The notes: generated from the sequence alone by a model not told the origin. A DNA stretch of 64,000 nt from Hyphomicrobiales bacterium (GCA_900468535.1 UBTY01000007.1:62001-126000); one strand, 5' to 3'; positions 26,215 to 35,171 are shown, counted from the first letter of the stretch. Numbers and translations: made by a program.

Positions 26215-27372
26215 ATGTCCTTTAATAGCGAGACTCTGATCGACGAGATGAAAGGCTGGAGGCATGATCTTCACGCCAATCCCGAATTCGGCTTCGAGGA
26301 AAAACGGACTTCCGCGTTCGTCGCGCAAAAGCTGCGGGAATTCGGACTGGACGAAGTCGCCGAAGGTGTCGGTGGAACCGGGGTTGTCGGAACGCTCAAA
26401 CGAGGCTCAGGTAACCGATCGATTGCATTGCGGGCGGACATGGACGCGCTGCGTATCCCCGAACAGGGCGATCTACCTTACAAGTCGACGAACCCCGGCG
26501 TGATGCACGCCTGTGGGCACGACGGCCACACCACCATGCTTCTCGGCGCCGCCAAACAACTTGCCCAGGATGGAGGCTTCGATGGAGCCATCCGTTTCAT
26601 CTTCCAGCCTGCCGAGGAATGGGGACGAGGCGCGCTGTCGATGCTCGACGACGGCCTTATGGAACGTTTTCCGTTCGACGAGATCTATGGCATCCACAAC
26701 ATCCCCGGTCTTGCGGTCGGTGTCTTTGAGTCTCGGCCCGGTGCAATCATGTCGGCCGAGGACAACTTCGAGATCACGTTGACGGGAGTGGGCGGGCACG
26801 CGGCGCGGCCACACGCCGGCACTGAGGTGCTCGTTGCTGCCTGTGCGCTGGTAATGAACCTTCAGACGATCGTGAGCCGTCGTCTCAGCCCCGCTGATAC
26901 ATCCGTCGTGTCGGTGACGGAACTCGTCGCTGATGGCACCCGCAATGCCTTGCCCGGCAGCGCCAGGATCTTGGGCGACGCCCGCAGCTTTCGGCCGAAG
27001 GTCAGCGCCGAGATTGAAAAACAGATGCGTATCATCGCGGAGGGCACTGCCCTCGCCTACAACGTCTCTGTTGACGTGAAGTACACCCGAGAATTTGTGC
27101 CGCTTCTCAACGATCCCGAATTGGTCGAGGAAGCATTCGCAGCGGCACGCACCTTTCTTTCGGAAGACAATATACGAACTGCGCAGGAACCGATGACTGG
27201 TAGCGAAGACTTCGCGCATTTCCTGAAGCACGTACCGGGAGTGTTTGTGTTTTTCGGGAATGGAGACACGGCGCCGCTGCACAATCCACGTTATGATTTC
27301 AACGATGACGGGCTCGTGCATGGCGTCAACTTCCACGCGGCTATCGCGCGACGACGGCTGCCGCCTGCATGA
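26215..27372 (+). CDS. M20 family amidohydrolase/aminoacylase
   Basis: 385 residues from the ATG at 26215 with an AGAGGAA ribosome site. The di-zinc M20D pattern is intact: HDLHANPEFGFEE, ADMDAL, GVMHACGHDGH, the glutamate pair in FQPAEEWGRG and the C-terminal TGSEDFAHFLKHVPG. A lid domain lies at about 180-290. Relatives (hippurate hydrolase, IAA-amino-acid hydrolase, N-acyl-L-amino acid amidohydrolase) release amino acids from N-acyl forms. Next to dpaL it may free diaminopropionate from an acyl derivative; that link is inferred. Confidence 0.92.
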   Translation: MSFNSETLIDEMKGWRHDLHANPEFGFEEKRTSAFVAQKLREFGLDEVAEGVGGTGVVGTLKRGSGNRSIALRADMDALRIPEQGDLPYKSTNPGVMHACGHDGHTTMLLGAAKQLAQDGGFDGAIRFIFQPAEEWGRGALSMLDDGLMERFPFDEIYGIHNIPGLAVGVFESRPGAIMSAEDNFEITLTGVGGHAARPHAGTEVLVAACALVMNLQTIVSRRLSPADTSVVSVTELVADGTRNALPGSARILGDARSFRPKVSAEIEKQMRIIAEGTALAYNVSVDVKYTREFVPLLNDPELVEEAFAAARTFLSEDNIRTAQEPMTGSEDFAHFLKHVPGVFVFFGNGDTAPLHNPRYDFNDDGLVHGVNFHAAIARRRLPPA

Positions 27373-27672
27373 GGCGAGGCTCATCTTAGGGCAACGGCCC
27401 TGGCGTCTCTGCTGGGAAATAGAGAGCCGCCAGCAAGCTCGAACTCTCTCGAAAAGCTGCGGCACCTCCTGACAGATGGTCGTCGCGAGCAATCAGATTG
27501 CTCTGAGGCACCACCCGCTTTCGCAGTCTCGCGGCAATTCCGGGCGGATGCCAGTGATATCATTTGTTCGACCTTGCCTGACCAACCCGAGCGTGTGCAG
27601 TTGACAAGCGACGGACAACTCATAATCTGCAAGCACTTTTGATACCGCTGCCGGTCTTCGGAGATCATCATC
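27373..27672. other. Gene-free stretch
   Basis: 300 bases between the amidohydrolase and the binding protein with no supported gene, only unremarkable sequence. It may contain the promoter of the binding protein. Confidence 0.5.
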
Positions 27673-28563
27673 ATGCCCATGAAAAAGTGCATGAGACGGC
27701 TTTCATTGGTGAATCTTGTTTTTTGCCTTTCCGCATTCGCGACGAGCGCTGCGACGCTCGACACGATCACTGAGCGCGGCAGCGTGCGTATCGGCTATAT
27801 CGCCGACGAAGCGCCCTTTTCGTCGAGCAAGGCGGGCGCTGATCCCGAAGGCTATGCGATCGACCTCTGTGGCAAGATCGCGGACGAAATAGAGCATCAG
27901 GTCCCGCAGCTGAAACGGGAATACATCGAGATGAGCCTTGCCAACGGCTTCGATGCGGTGAAGGACGGCAAGATCGATCTGCTTTGCGGCGCGACCACGG
28001 TCAATCTGAAGCGCCGTGAGATCGTTGACTTCACCCAGCCAATCTTTCTGACAGGGGCGACGGCGCTGCTCCGCAAGGACTCACCGGACTATCTGCAGAC
28101 TTTATTTCTCGACAAGCCTGCTATTCGTGCCGTTAGCCAGCACGTCCAGTCCACGCGGGTGATTGGCGTGCGTGCCAATACCACCACTGGAGAAGCGCTG
28201 CGCGAAGCATTGGCCACCCAGGTTTCCAAGACCAAGCTGGCAGATTTCAGCAGTCACGAAGACGGGCTTGCCGCCTTGGAAGCGCACAAGATCGATGCCT
28301 ATATCGCCGATCAGGCGCTGCTCATCAGCCTCGTGACGCGAGCGCACGACGCTTCTTCGCTCGAAATCGGCGATCGCCTGTTTACGCATGAACCATATGC
28401 GATCGCGCTACGTCGCGACGACGCGGATTTCCGTCTACTGGCGGATCGTGTCCTGACGGACTTTTATCTGTCTGATGATTTCTTGCCGCTGCTGGAGACC
28501 TACTTCCAAGCGGAAGCCCCAATGCTCCATACGAAGATCATCATGGAGCATGTGCCCTATTGA
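27673..28563 (+). CDS. Amino-acid type solute-binding protein (SBP family 3), lone
   Basis: 296 residues with a GGAG ribosome site. Sec signal peptide (MKKCMRRLSLVNLVFCLSAF, cleavage near SAATL). The mature protein follows the family 3 pattern: ERGSVRIGYIADEAPFSS at the first strand, GYAIDLCGKIADE, then LLCGATTVNLKRREIVDFTQP and VIGVRANTTTGEA. It should bind an amino acid or a related cation in the periplasm. No permease or ATPase genes are adjacent, so it must pair with a distant transporter or act as a sensor. Its place behind the dpaL/M20 pair suggests their substrate. Confidence 0.88.
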   Translation: MPMKKCMRRLSLVNLVFCLSAFATSAATLDTITERGSVRIGYIADEAPFSSSKAGADPEGYAIDLCGKIADEIEHQVPQLKREYIEMSLANGFDAVKDGKIDLLCGATTVNLKRREIVDFTQPIFLTGATALLRKDSPDYLQTLFLDKPAIRAVSQHVQSTRVIGVRANTTTGEALREALATQVSKTKLADFSSHEDGLAALEAHKIDAYIADQALLISLVTRAHDASSLEIGDRLFTHEPYAIALRRDDADFRLLADRVLTDFYLSDDFLPLLETYFQAEAPMLHTKIIMEHVPY

Positions 28564-28590
28564 GGGGCTGTCCGTCTCATTGAACCGCCA

Positions 28591-28618
28591 CCTCACCTAA
28601 CCCGCGCCCTTGGTGAGG
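28591..28618 (+). terminator. Weak hairpin after the binding-protein gene
   Basis: CCTCACC (28591-28597) and GGTGAGG (28612-28618) form a 7-bp stem with a 14-base loop, 28 bases past the stop. No T run. Confidence 0.35.
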
Positions 28619-28741
28619 GTGCTATGCTGATCATCGTTCCGCTGGCTCATCCGGAGATTGAATATGCGCATCGGCGCGTTTGATGGCGTGACTCTCTGCC
28701 ACCTATATGCGATATTACTAATATACGCTATCTAAGGGGGG

Positions 28742-29275
28742 ATGGAGATGCGAAAGCTATATCTTGCCGCTATGGCGGCAACAGCAATTTTCGTGGGATA
28801 CTATGGCTCCGCAAATGCAGAAGACTGCTCAGCCAGTCTCTCCGCGGAGTTGCTAAACCCTGACAGCGTCAGCCGAAACTCGGAGTTGGGACAGGGAATT
28901 GCCTGCCTGGCTCAGCCCATTAGCGTCGAAAAGTCCGGCATCAGCAAACCGACGCCAGACGACATCGCAGCCGCAAAAAAGATCATTGTCCTTGCTTCAA
29001 AAATCATTGGGAACGGTTCTCTGGCAGCTGCCGGAAAGGTCCCCAAGGTGATTACGCCCGGTGCCCCGACCGTTGCCTCGGTTTCCGGTTCATCCTCGGG
29101 TTCCGGAGGCGCGTCACGCCAGAAAAGTGCTCGTTCCGACCAGACCATGCCATTGGCAGCCATGATCAAATGCCGGACGTCCGCCTTGCTGGGCGAGAAA
29201 CCACCTGCATGCCAGTCCACTCATTGGAACAAGAATGAGGTGATCATGGCGAGCAAGCTCATCGGCAACGGCTGA
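28742..29275 (+). CDS. Secreted hypothetical protein with repeated ASK(I/L)IGNG motif
   Basis: 177 residues, preceded by an AAGGGGGG run; a second ATG at 28748 is equally possible. Signal peptide MRKLYLAAMAATAIFVGYYG, with cleavage near NAEDC. The mature part has four cysteines (EDC, IAC, IKC, PAC), a serine/glycine-rich linker in the middle and two copies of ASKIIGNG / ASKLIGNG, the second at the C-terminus. The repeat suggests a duplicated small unit of about 70 residues. No family is recognised. It is single and not clearly linked to neighbours; the next gene is convergent, 41 bases away. Confidence 0.65.
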   Translation: MEMRKLYLAAMAATAIFVGYYGSANAEDCSASLSAELLNPDSVSRNSELGQGIACLAQPISVEKSGISKPTPDDIAAAKKIIVLASKIIGNGSLAAAGKVPKVITPGAPTVASVSGSSSGSGGASRQKSARSDQTMPLAAMIKCRTSALLGEKPPACQSTHWNKNEVIMASKLIGNG

Positions 29276-29316
29276 TTTTGCAAAGCCGCCATTGGATCCA
29301 CGGAATGGCGGCCTCG

Positions 29317-30138
29317 CTAGCCCTTGACCGCGCCGGCGGTCATCGAGCCGGAGATTTGCCGGTACATCAGAAGCCCGAGCAGGGCGGGAGGAAGCGCGCC
29401 GAGCGCCATCACTGCGGAAGCGACACCCCACTGCACGCCGCCGCCGCTGGCGGCGAAGAAAAAGGAGGCGCCGACTGTCATGGGCACTGCCTTGTTGGTG
29501 GTCAGCATCAATCCGAACAGAAACTCGTTCCATGCGGTGATGAAGCCGAAGATGAATGCCGTGATAAGCGCCGGGCGGATAACGGGTGTGATGACGCGAA
29601 CCATCGCCTGAAACGACGATGCACCGTCGATCCGCGCCGCCTCGTCGAGCTCGAGCGGCACGTCGTTGATGGCGTTGACCAGCATGACGAGCGCGAGCGG
29701 GATATTGACGATCGTCAGGATCAGTCCCAGGCCGACCTGCGTGTCGAGCAGCCCGAGCCATTGATACATCATGTAGAGCGGGATCGCGAAGATGATGAGC
29801 GGTACGGCGCGCAGATTGATGACAAGCGGCAACATCACCCGTCGGCCGACATCGCTTCGTGCGATGGCGTAGGCTGCCGGGAGGCAGAGCAGGATTGCAA
29901 GCCCGGTGCCGAGAACAGCCGCAATCGTGCTGTTCAGCAGGTAGGAGTAGATATTGAACCGGTCCGTCTGGGTCAGCACGCGCGCATAGTTTGCAAGTGT
30001 CGGCTGGTTGATCCACAGGCCGGCGTTGCTGGACAGCTCCCGCGCGCTTTTGAACGAGGTGACGAGCGTGACGATGATCGGAAAGTTCATCGCAATTGCA
30101 GCAATCGCAAAGACGATCCAACGGAGCGCGTTGATCAT
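29317..30138 (-). CDS. Carbohydrate ABC permease, MalG type (operon 1)
   Basis: 273 residues, six helices, with the EAA loop (LDEAARIDGASSFQAMVRVI) that contacts the ATPase. Last gene of a minus-strand operon (gntR, nanEK, binding protein, two permeases) with a four-base overlap to the preceding permease. No ATPase gene is in this operon. Typical C-terminus GSMTAGAVKG. Confidence 0.9.
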   Translation of the reverse strand: MINALRWIVFAIAAIAMNFPIIVTLVTSFKSARELSSNAGLWINQPTLANYARVLTQTDRFNIYSYLLNSTIAAVLGTGLAILLCLPAAYAIARSDVGRRVMLPLVINLRAVPLIIFAIPLYMMYQWLGLLDTQVGLGLILTIVNIPLALVMLVNAINDVPLELDEAARIDGASSFQAMVRVITPVIRPALITAFIFGFITAWNEFLFGLMLTTNKAVPMTVGASFFFAASGGGVQWGVASAVMALGALPPALLGLLMYRQISGSMTAGAVKG

Positions 30139-31007
30139 GCTGCCTTCCTCCTGCGACCCGCCAACCAGTTCAACCCGTAGAGCACCGCAAGGGAGGCGCC
30201 GAACAGCACGACCGAGGCCGCAACCGCCTTGCCGATCAACCCGTCCTTGAAGAAGGCCTGATAGATGTAGATGGACAGCGAGGTCGTCGAGCCACCCGCG
30301 CCGCTACCGGTCAGGGCATAGACGTTGTCGAACACACGGAAGCCGTCAATGAAGCGGATGAAGAAGGCAATGACCAGCGTGGGCGTCATCAGCGGCAAGT
30401 CTATCAGCCACAGGATGCGCCAGGCCGAGGCGCCGTCGAGCGAGGCCGCCTCACGGACATCGAGGGGAATTGCCGAATAGGCGACGTAGAAGAGCAGGAA
30501 GGCGAACGGGGTCCACTGCAACGTTTCGACGACGAGAAGTGTCTTGAAGGCGTTGTTGACGTCGAGGAAGGCCGGACTGTCGCCGAACCAGAGGAAAAGA
30601 TAATAGGGAACGGGGCCGGCGAACTCGTGCAGCACAAGCCGGTACATCAGACCGATCATCGCCGGCGCGACCATCAGGGGCAGCATCAGCGGCGCCATCA
30701 GCGCCGAGCGCTTTGCAAGCAGCGGCGCCAGGAAGACCGCCAGAAACAGCCCGATAGCGCATTCCGCGATAGCTGTGAGCAAGCCGAACGTGAACGAGAA
30801 GGATGTCGCCTGCCAGAAGGCGCGATCCTGCAGCACCGCGAGATAGTTGCCGAGGCCGGTGATCGTCGGGCTGCGCAGGTTCTGGAAACCGACGGTCGAG
30901 ATCGAATAGATCAGGTTGACGAGGGCCGGAAAGCCCAGGAAGAGCAGCAGGAAGCCGATGAGCGGCACCAGATAAGCCCTGCCTTCTGCACGTGATACGA
31001 TAGCCAT
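30135..31007 (-). CDS. Carbohydrate ABC permease, MalF type (operon 1)
   Basis: 290 residues from the ATG at 31007. Six helices with a first helix in LVPLIGFLLLFLGFPALVN and the EAA loop VREAASLDGASAWRILWLID near residue 200. It pairs with the MalG-type permease with which it overlaps by four bases. A stable hairpin separates it from the binding-protein gene upstream, which would lower permease relative to binding-protein mRNA. Imports a carbohydrate handled by NanE-NanK. Confidence 0.9.
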   Translation of the reverse strand: MAIVSRAEGRAYLVPLIGFLLLFLGFPALVNLIYSISTVGFQNLRSPTITGLGNYLAVLQDRAFWQATSFSFTFGLLTAIAECAIGLFLAVFLAPLLAKRSALMAPLMLPLMVAPAMIGLMYRLVLHEFAGPVPYYLFLWFGDSPAFLDVNNAFKTLLVVETLQWTPFAFLLFYVAYSAIPLDVREAASLDGASAWRILWLIDLPLMTPTLVIAFFIRFIDGFRVFDNVYALTGSGAGGSTTSLSIYIYQAFFKDGLIGKAVAASVVLFGASLAVLYGLNWLAGRRRKAA

Positions 31008-31026
31008 TTCGGTCCGCCGGATGGAG

Positions 31027-31051
31027 GGATGCCGGGCTTGGCCCGGCATCC
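31027..31051 (-). terminator. Intercistronic hairpin between binding protein and permease (operon 1)
   Basis: GGATGCCGGGC and GCCCGGCATCC (31027-31051) form a perfect 11-bp stem with a TTG loop, between the binding-protein stop and the permease start. No T run follows, so partial termination or 3'-end protection is likely. Confidence 0.65.
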
Positions 31052-31060
31052 GGATCGAGG

Positions 31061-32386
31061 TTACTTCTTGAGGAGATCCTGCATACCGGTCTTGGTATGA
31101 GCAAGGGCGTCCTCAAGGCTCTGCTGGCCCGACCAGTAGCCGGTGAACTCCTTGGCCTGCAACTCGTAGACCGAGAGCGCATTGGCTGACGTTGCGCCGT
31201 TCATGACGTAGCCATACTTGCTCGCAAATTCGCCAAGCTTGACGAGATCGGGGCGTTCAGACGCGACCTTTGCCACGACATCGGGCATCAGGGCCGGCGA
31301 TCCGCCGCCACGCGCATAGGTCAAAGCGGCATCCTCGGTTGCCAGCCATTTCAGGAACTTGATGGCCCCTTCCTTGTTCTTGGCATTCTTGTTGAGGCCG
31401 AGACCAAGGCCATGGATGTGGTCGGCGCGACCGTTCGGACCTGCCGGCGGTGCGACGATGCCTGTTACATCGGCCACGGCCGGCGACTTGTCGGCACTGG
31501 TGAGATCGGCGGCTGCCGCATTCCACTGCAGAGCTGTAGCAGCCTGGCCGGCGGCGAAGGCGGCATTGGTTTCAGGATATTCGTAGCTCAGCGAATCCTT
31601 TGGCGAGGCACCGGCATCGTAGAGGGTCTTGTAGAGCTGCAAGCCGGTCTTGTAGGCGTCTGAATCGACGGTGACGTTGCCGCTGTCATCCATCCAGTTT
31701 GCGCCATAGGAGCGGGGCAGCGACTGGAATACCATCATGTTGAACAGCAGGTTCTTCATCTGCAGCACGGTGCCGTAGCGAACCGGGCTATCCGGATTGG
31801 CCTGCTTGGAGAAATAGAGCGCGGTCGCGGCCCAGTCGTCCCAGGTCCAGCTGTCGGGATCCTTCGGCTGCAGGTCCTTGCCGAGCACCTTCTTGGCAAG
31901 CTCGGCATAGGTCTTCTTCGCCGCATCGTTCTTCAGCAGGGCGTCGATGAGGTCCTTGCGGTAATACATGAAATGCAGCGACAGATCCGTCGGCACGCCA
32001 TACTGCTTGCCGTCGAATTGCATGGTCTTCAGGACGGAATCGCCGAAAACCTTCGCGGCGTCCGGCCCAAGATCCACCGGCTCCATGTACGGCGCGTAGC
32101 GGCCGATGGTGTAGGTCGCGACGAGATTGATGTCGAACGCGTCCGATCCGGCCGCCATGTCGGCCTGCAGCTTGTCGTAGAAGCCGTCGCGGTTGAAGAA
32201 CAGAAGTTCGACCTTGTCGGCGTCGGACGCGGACTTGTTATAGGCTTCGACGGTCGCGCGAAGGGCGGTCTCTTCCGATCCGCCCGGCCAGCCCAGCACG
32301 GTGACGGTTGCATTGGCGAGGCCCGGCAGAGCCGCGCTCGAAAGAAGCGCGGCGAGAGCCGGAGCGATTATCTTTTGCAGTTTCAT
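31061..32386 (-). CDS. Extracellular sugar-binding protein (operon 1)
   Basis: 441 residues from the ATG at 32386 with AAAGGGAAC ahead of it. Signal peptide MKLQKIIAPALAALLSSAA with cleavage after ANA. The mature part is a family 1 binding protein (VTVLGWPGGSEETALRATVE, FDINLVATYTIGRYAPYM, GVPTDLSLHFMYYRKDL). It delivers the sugar to the two permeases. Operon context with NanE-NanK suggests an amino-sugar such as N-acetylmannosamine, but nothing in the protein shows this directly. Confidence 0.9.
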   Translation of the reverse strand: MKLQKIIAPALAALLSSAALPGLANATVTVLGWPGGSEETALRATVEAYNKSASDADKVELLFFNRDGFYDKLQADMAAGSDAFDINLVATYTIGRYAPYMEPVDLGPDAAKVFGDSVLKTMQFDGKQYGVPTDLSLHFMYYRKDLIDALLKNDAAKKTYAELAKKVLGKDLQPKDPDSWTWDDWAATALYFSKQANPDSPVRYGTVLQMKNLLFNMMVFQSLPRSYGANWMDDSGNVTVDSDAYKTGLQLYKTLYDAGASPKDSLSYEYPETNAAFAAGQAATALQWNAAAADLTSADKSPAVADVTGIVAPPAGPNGRADHIHGLGLGLNKNAKNKEGAIKFLKWLATEDAALTYARGGGSPALMPDVVAKVASERPDLVKLGEFASKYGYVMNGATSANALSVYELQAKEFTGYWSGQQSLEDALAHTKTGMQDLLKK

Positions 32387-32428
32387 CAATGTTCCCTTTC
32401 TTTCTTTGGTTGCTTTTCTGATGGATTT

Positions 32429-33973
32429 CTAACGATACTGCCGCGCCAGATCCGCAGCGCCGATGATGCCTGCGCGGCTGCCGAGTTCCGCCGCGACGAG
32501 GTGAGGAGTGATCCGGGCGCTGAGGTCGCCGATCTTCCCACGCACGAGGTCGAGATAGCCCGGCGCGAGGCCGATGCCGCCGCCGATGACGATGCGTTGG
32601 GGATCGAGCATCAGCTTGATGTCGCGGCAAAGGAGCGCGACTTGCGCCGCCGACTGTTCGACGATGGCTTTTGCCCATGCCGACCCGGCCGCCGCTGCGG
32701 CAAAGACCATGACCGCGTCGACAGCGTGGCCGGCGTCTCTTGCCTGCTGTGCTATCCAGAGACCCGAGGTCAGGTCCTCGAGCGGGGCCGCGCCATGCGA
32801 GGCGCTTCGGGTCAGGCCGAAATGGCCGGCGAGACCGGATGCAAGCTTGCCGTTGATGACGATACCGCCACCAATCCCGGTCGAGATCGTCAAGAAGACG
32901 ATGTCCTCCCGGCGGCCAGCGCCGAACCGGTATTCACCCCAGGCGGCCGCCTGTGCGTCGTTGACCGCGAAGGCTGGTGCGCCAAGGCGCGCGGTTGCGC
33001 GCTCGATCAGCGGATAATTGTCGGGAATGCCAAGCGTCGCCGGATTGAGCGCGGACCAGCAGCCATTTTCGACGAAACCGGTGACGGCGATGCCGGCGCG
33101 AGCGAACTGGTCGCTCCAGCTGGTGATCTCCGCTGCGATGGCATCCAGCCAGGCGTCCGGTCCTTCCTCGCGCTGCGTTCGCACGATGCGCTCGTCGATG
33201 ACCTTGTCACCCTGGACCAGCGCCACCATCGTCTTCGTGCCGCCGATATCGATGGCGAGTACGGGCTTGCCGGCGTCCTCACGCTGCAAGAACGCGGCAC
33301 TGACGGCCTCGTGAAACCACGTCGTCGCGTGTTCGGTGCGTGTAATCGCCGAGCCGACGACAATGGCGAAGGCGCCGGCGGCCGCCGCTTCGGCTGCCTG
33401 CTCCGGCGTGCGGATGCGGCCTTCGGCGATAACGTGGGGTGTCAGCGTCCGCATTGCCGCAATCAGGGCGATATCCGGGTCGACGGGCTCCGGCCCACCG
33501 ACATAGCCGGACAGCGTGGTTCCGACGAAATCGACACCTTCCGCCAGCGCCCGCTTGGCGTCATCAAGCGAGGAGCAGTCGGCCATCGTCAGCTTGCCCT
33601 TGGCTTTTGCCGCAGCGACAAGCGCGCTGAAGGCTACCGGGCGGACGCGATCGGTGGCGTCGAAGGCGATGATATCGGCACCCGCATCGGCAAGATCCTC
33701 GACATCGGCGATGAAGGGCGTGATGCGAACCGGGCTGTCATCCAGATCGCGCTTGACGATCCCGATGATCGGAACGGCCACATGCGGGCGGGCCGCCTTC
33801 ACATATGCGACGGATTCGATCCTCACCGCTGCGGCACCTGCTGCAGCGGCCGCGTTTGCAAAGCCAATGACGAACGCGGCATCATCCATCGGACCATCGG
33901 GCACCGGCTGGCAGGAAACGATGAGGGCGTTCTTCAGGTCTTCGTGCGTCACGGGATGCTCCATTTCGGGCAT
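32429..33973 (-). CDS. nanEK: Fused N-acetylmannosamine-6-phosphate epimerase and ROK kinase (NanE-NanK)
   Basis: 514 residues from the ATG at 33973; an in-frame ATG at 33964 would shorten it by three. Residues 1-230 are a NanE TIM barrel (LIVSCQPVPDGPMDD, VPIIGIVKRDLDDSPVRITP, VIAEGRIRTPEQAAE). Residues 240-514 are a ROK sugar kinase: ATP motif AIDIGGTKTMVALV, the catalytic Asp in VNDAQAAAWGE and STGIGGGIVI. The fusion would phosphorylate N-acetylmannosamine and epimerise it to N-acetylglucosamine-6-phosphate. The ROK zinc site (CxCGxxGC) is absent; the region after AGHFGL has no cysteines. No NanA or NagAB is nearby. It is the first gene of operon 1 after the regulator and has an operator at its promoter. 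Confidence 0.9.
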   Translation of the reverse strand: MPEMEHPVTHEDLKNALIVSCQPVPDGPMDDAAFVIGFANAAAAAGAAAVRIESVAYVKAARPHVAVPIIGIVKRDLDDSPVRITPFIADVEDLADAGADIIAFDATDRVRPVAFSALVAAAKAKGKLTMADCSSLDDAKRALAEGVDFVGTTLSGYVGGPEPVDPDIALIAAMRTLTPHVIAEGRIRTPEQAAEAAAAGAFAIVVGSAITRTEHATTWFHEAVSAAFLQREDAGKPVLAIDIGGTKTMVALVQGDKVIDERIVRTQREEGPDAWLDAIAAEITSWSDQFARAGIAVTGFVENGCWSALNPATLGIPDNYPLIERATARLGAPAFAVNDAQAAAWGEYRFGAGRREDIVFLTISTGIGGGIVINGKLASGLAGHFGLTRSASHGAAPLEDLTSGLWIAQQARDAGHAVDAVMVFAAAAAGSAWAKAIVEQSAAQVALLCRDIKLMLDPQRIVIGGGIGLAPGYLDLVRGKIGDLSARITPHLVAAELGSRAGIIGAADLARQYR

Positions 33974-33988
33974 CACGATAATTGGAAA

Positions 33989-34022
33989 ATACCAGATGGC
34001 AACCAGTTTATGACTGGTATTA
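33989..34022 (-). promoter_or_regulatory. GntR operator candidate upstream of nanEK
   Basis: ACCAGT (34002-34007) and ACTGGT (34013-34018) are an inverted repeat spaced by five bases, with an outer ATACCAG (33989-33995) and CTGGTAT (34014-34020). ACTGGTATTA (34013-34022) recurs upstream of the gntR gene. It overlaps the gntR stop codon and lies 16-49 bases upstream of the nanEK start. Confidence 0.6.
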
Positions 34023-34769
34023 GCGACGGAGTTCGAAGACGAAATCGAAGACGTCGCCCTTGTATCGCGTTTCGCACAACTCGACGATCTGCCCATCTCC
34101 GAGGAAGCAGCGGCGTTCGGTCACAAGAAGCGGTGCCCCGGCTTCGCAGTGAAGATGGGTCGCATCGTCTGCTGTTGCCGGCCGCGAACGCATGCGCTGA
34201 ACCGCCCGCTCGGGCAAGAAGCCACGGGCCTGCAGCGCCTCGTAAAGCGATTGGTCGATCAGGTGCGGCGACGGCAGGAAGCGGACCGGAACCACCGAGG
34301 TTTCCACCGCAATCGGGAGCGAATTGGCAGTCCGGATGCGCTTGATCCTGACGACATTTGCGTCTCCGGCAATCCCAAGTGCCATCATTTCAGTGGATGA
34401 GGCGCGCGTAATCTGCCTCGATATCCAAATACACCCAGGTACTTGGCCTCGGGCACGGATATCCTCCGAGAAGCTGGTGAGGGTCGCCAGGGACTTTTCA
34501 ACGCGCGAGCCAATCTCGGTCTTGAAGCCGTGGCGACGGCTGAGCAACCCTTCTTCCTCCAGCAACGACAGGGCCTTGCGGACGGTGACGCGCGACAGGG
34601 AAAGGGAAGACGCAATCACTCGCTCACCCGGCAACACATTGCCCGACTGGAACGTCTGCGTCTGGATCGCTTTCTCTATGGCGAGCTTCAACCGCTTGTA
34701 CAGGGGTATATTCCCCGGGATCTGATCAAGTGATTTCTCGATCGCATCGATCACCTGGTTCTGAGCCAT
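34020..34769 (-). CDS. GntR/HutC-family regulator (operon 1)
   Basis: 249 residues from the ATG at 34769. The winged HTH occupies residues 10-80 (YKRLKLAIEKAIQTQTFQSG, LPGERVIASSLSLSRVTVRKAL) and a UTRA effector domain follows (ALGIAGDANVVRIKRIRTAN, SLYEALQARGFLPERAVQ). It belongs to the NagR/DasR-like group, whose effectors are usually phosphorylated amino sugars. The gene is directly upstream of nanEK and both promoters carry ACTGGTATTA, so it probably represses itself and operon 1. Confidence 0.92.
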   Translation of the reverse strand: MAQNQVIDAIEKSLDQIPGNIPLYKRLKLAIEKAIQTQTFQSGNVLPGERVIASSLSLSRVTVRKALSLLEEEGLLSRRHGFKTEIGSRVEKSLATLTSFSEDIRARGQVPGCIWISRQITRASSTEMMALGIAGDANVVRIKRIRTANSLPIAVETSVVPVRFLPSPHLIDQSLYEALQARGFLPERAVQRMRSRPATADDATHLHCEAGAPLLVTERRCFLGDGQIVELCETRYKGDVFDFVFELRR

Positions 34770-35171
34770 AAAGTTCGCCAACGTCCATTCAAAAAAATCC
34801 GTTGGACATATACTGGTATTATCGGTGGGTGGCAATCGGACTTCATGGCGTCGTCCCTCGGGAGGACCTGACGCTCTCCAGTAGTCAGGCAAAAGGCCGG
34901 CGGATGCAACGGCTCGAAGGCGAGCTCCGGCCCAAGGACGCGGGAGAAGCGCTACAGCTAAGCAAGTTGCTTTCGAAGTTATGCGCCAGATCGTCGAAGC
35001 CGACCACACCGAGACACGCCGGTGGGTCCTGCGAGACGGTCGCGCATGAAAGGTTTGAGTACGCGCCGGAATGGCTCGGGCGCGCTGGAGTGGCTAGCAG
35101 CCTCACAGCTCAAACCATGATCCAGGATCGGACGTTCAACGCGCTTCCGTCGTTCTCGCACGGTGCCTAGC
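34770..35171. other. Gene-free promoter region of gntR operon
   Basis: About 400 bases between the gntR start and the GNAT stop. Apart from the operator at 34810-34822 it has no supported gene. Short open frames on either strand look like noise. Confidence 0.6.
34810..34822 (-). promoter_or_regulatory. GntR operator candidate upstream of gntR (operon 1)
   Basis: ATACTGGTATTAT (34810-34822) contains ACTGGTATTA, identical in 10 bases to the site in front of nanEK. It is 41 bases upstream of the gntR start, consistent with autoregulation. Confidence 0.55.

Noticed and set aside
31973-34345. 790-codon open frame on the plus strand across the binding protein, nanEK and gntR
   Set aside because: It is antisense to three well-supported genes with clear domains; its residues are Arg/Asp/Gly-biased and show no motif, as expected from high-GC codon shadow.
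34802-35170. 122-codon plus-strand frame in the gntR promoter region
   Set aside because: Overlaps the operator and has no domain; composition looks random.
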